Below the pieces are notes generated by a model, which worked only from the letters and a program-made list of their open reading frames with translations, was not told the origin of the DNA and did not search any database. This document shows positions 63,407 through 64,000 of a DNA stretch of 64,000 nt, in pieces. The DNA comes from Streptomyces sp. PR69 (GTDB taxonomy: Bacteria; Actinomycetota; Actinomycetes; Streptomycetales; Streptomycetaceae), in the NCBI RefSeq assembly GCF_026420845.1, contig NZ_JAOWCB010000019.1, positions 49,539-113,538 on the forward strand, written 5' to 3'. The number at the start of each line of letters is the position of its first letter. Within the stretch, counting starts at the first letter, position 1. Both the position numbers and the translations under genes were made by a program.

Positions 63407-64000
63407 CGTGCGGAGGCCATGGCGACGGCGCTGCGGGCACCCGACCGCCGCACACCACCGCCGAGCGCCCCCGCCGCCCGCCCCTCACCCGCCAGGCGCC
63501 GCACCGTATTGCCTGGCTGGGCGTGGCCCGTACTTTCCAGAACATTGTGCTCACCCACGGGACGGTTGCCGACAATCTGATGCTCGGCCGCCACTGCCTG
63601 ACCCGTGCGGGATTCGTGGAGAGTGCGCTGCGGCTGCCTCGTGCGGTGGGGGAGCAGCGCCGCCACCGGGAGCGAGCGGCCGAGATCGCGGACTTCCTCA
63701 GCCTGAGGTCCGCTTTCGACAAGCCGGTGAGCTCGCTTCTGTACGGGGACCGCAAACGTGTCGAGATGGCGCGTGCGCTGTGCATGGAGCCCCGGCTGCT
63801 GCTGGACGAACCTGTCGCCGGCATGCATCCCGCCGAGCGGGCGGCCATGGCAGAAGCCATCGCCAAGGTCCGTGACGCGCTGGGCATCTCGATCCTGATC
63901 GTCGAGCACGACATGGGTCTGATCATGCGCATCGCCGACTCGGTGACCGTTCTCGACTTCGGCCGGTTGATCGCCGACGGGCCTCCCGAGCGTGTCCGGC
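63403..64000 (+). pseudogene. LivG-like ABC ATPase lacking its P-loop (runs off the window)
   Basis: An ATG at 63403 overlaps the NmrA gene stop and opens a frame to the window end. The first 35 or so residues are Arg/Pro-rich. From APHRIAWLGVARTFQNIVL it matches branched-chain amino acid ABC ATPases: SSLLYGDRKRVEMARAL (signature), LLLDEPVAGMHP (Walker B), LIVEHDMGLIM (H-loop). The N-terminal 75 or so residues with the Walker A GxxGxGKST are absent in all frames. G/C preference at third positions is lower than in neighbours. This looks like a deletion remnant; the 3' end is not visible. Confidence 0.75.

Overview
The window is high-GC actinobacterial DNA, almost certainly from a Streptomyces chromosome. 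The support is very strong G/C preference at third codon positions, frequent GTG starts, dense overlapping genes, an Rpf/LysM/M23 wall enzyme, SpoIIE-type phosphatase, QcrB/CtaD/CtaF respiratory proteins, alpha-lytic-type secreted protease, DUF4331 protein, trypco2/EAD2 conflict proteins, and two copies of a G-rich dispersed intergenic element of a kind common in this genus. No rRNA, tRNA, CRISPR array or intact insertion sequence was recognised.

Layout. 1-10 kb holds housekeeping and stress genes: cyclophilin, Fpg/Nei glycosylase, an isoprenyl synthase, a PAS-PAS-GAF-SpoIIE phosphatase, a CBS-tailed M50 protease, a TerC protein, an aldo/keto reductase and a two-domain VOC protein. 10.3-17.3 kb is the most unusual block. 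It has a tightly coupled four-gene minus-strand operon (HHxxxDG acyltransferase, MMPL transporter, acyl carrier protein, ketosynthase) flanked by a secreted three-repeat protein and a secreted SGNH lipase; it reads as a small lipid assembly-and-export system. 17.4-21.2 kb contains a sensor-kinase fragment ending in a dispersed repeat, the Rpf-LysM-M23 enzyme and a 1.9 kb stretch with no convincing gene. 21.2-26 kb has dnaK-grpE, a zinc alcohol dehydrogenase and an orphan sugar-binding lipoprotein.

26-30 kb carries two specialised modules back to back: a cyclodipeptide synthase with a CYP121-like P450 (both closely resembling the mycobacterial cyclo(Tyr-Tyr)/mycocyclosin pair), and a trypco2 plus trypsin-EAD2 conflict pair. 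30-40 kb has a DMT exporter, DUF429, a stand-alone LigD polymerase next to a decayed LigD phosphoesterase, an aromatic aminotransferase/EamA pair opposite an Lrp regulator, a GH71 glucanase, and a GntR-controlled membrane protein. 40-50 kb has metabolic enzymes, a membrane-tethered serine protease and a DUF4331-TPR-NicO operon. 49.5-53.3 kb has duplicate respiratory genes (ctaD-ctaF converging on qcrB). 53.5-64 kb has the second dispersed repeat, a secreted esterase coupled to a ricin-type lectin, two SPFH proteins, a penicillin-binding protein with a degraded transpeptidase site, and a TetR-controlled NmrA operon running into a truncated LivG-like ATPase.

All identifications come from reading protein motifs and from memory of family sequences; no database search was run. 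Start codons were moved inward from the longest reading frame wherever a Shine-Dalgarno sequence, family N-terminus or gene overlap indicated it.
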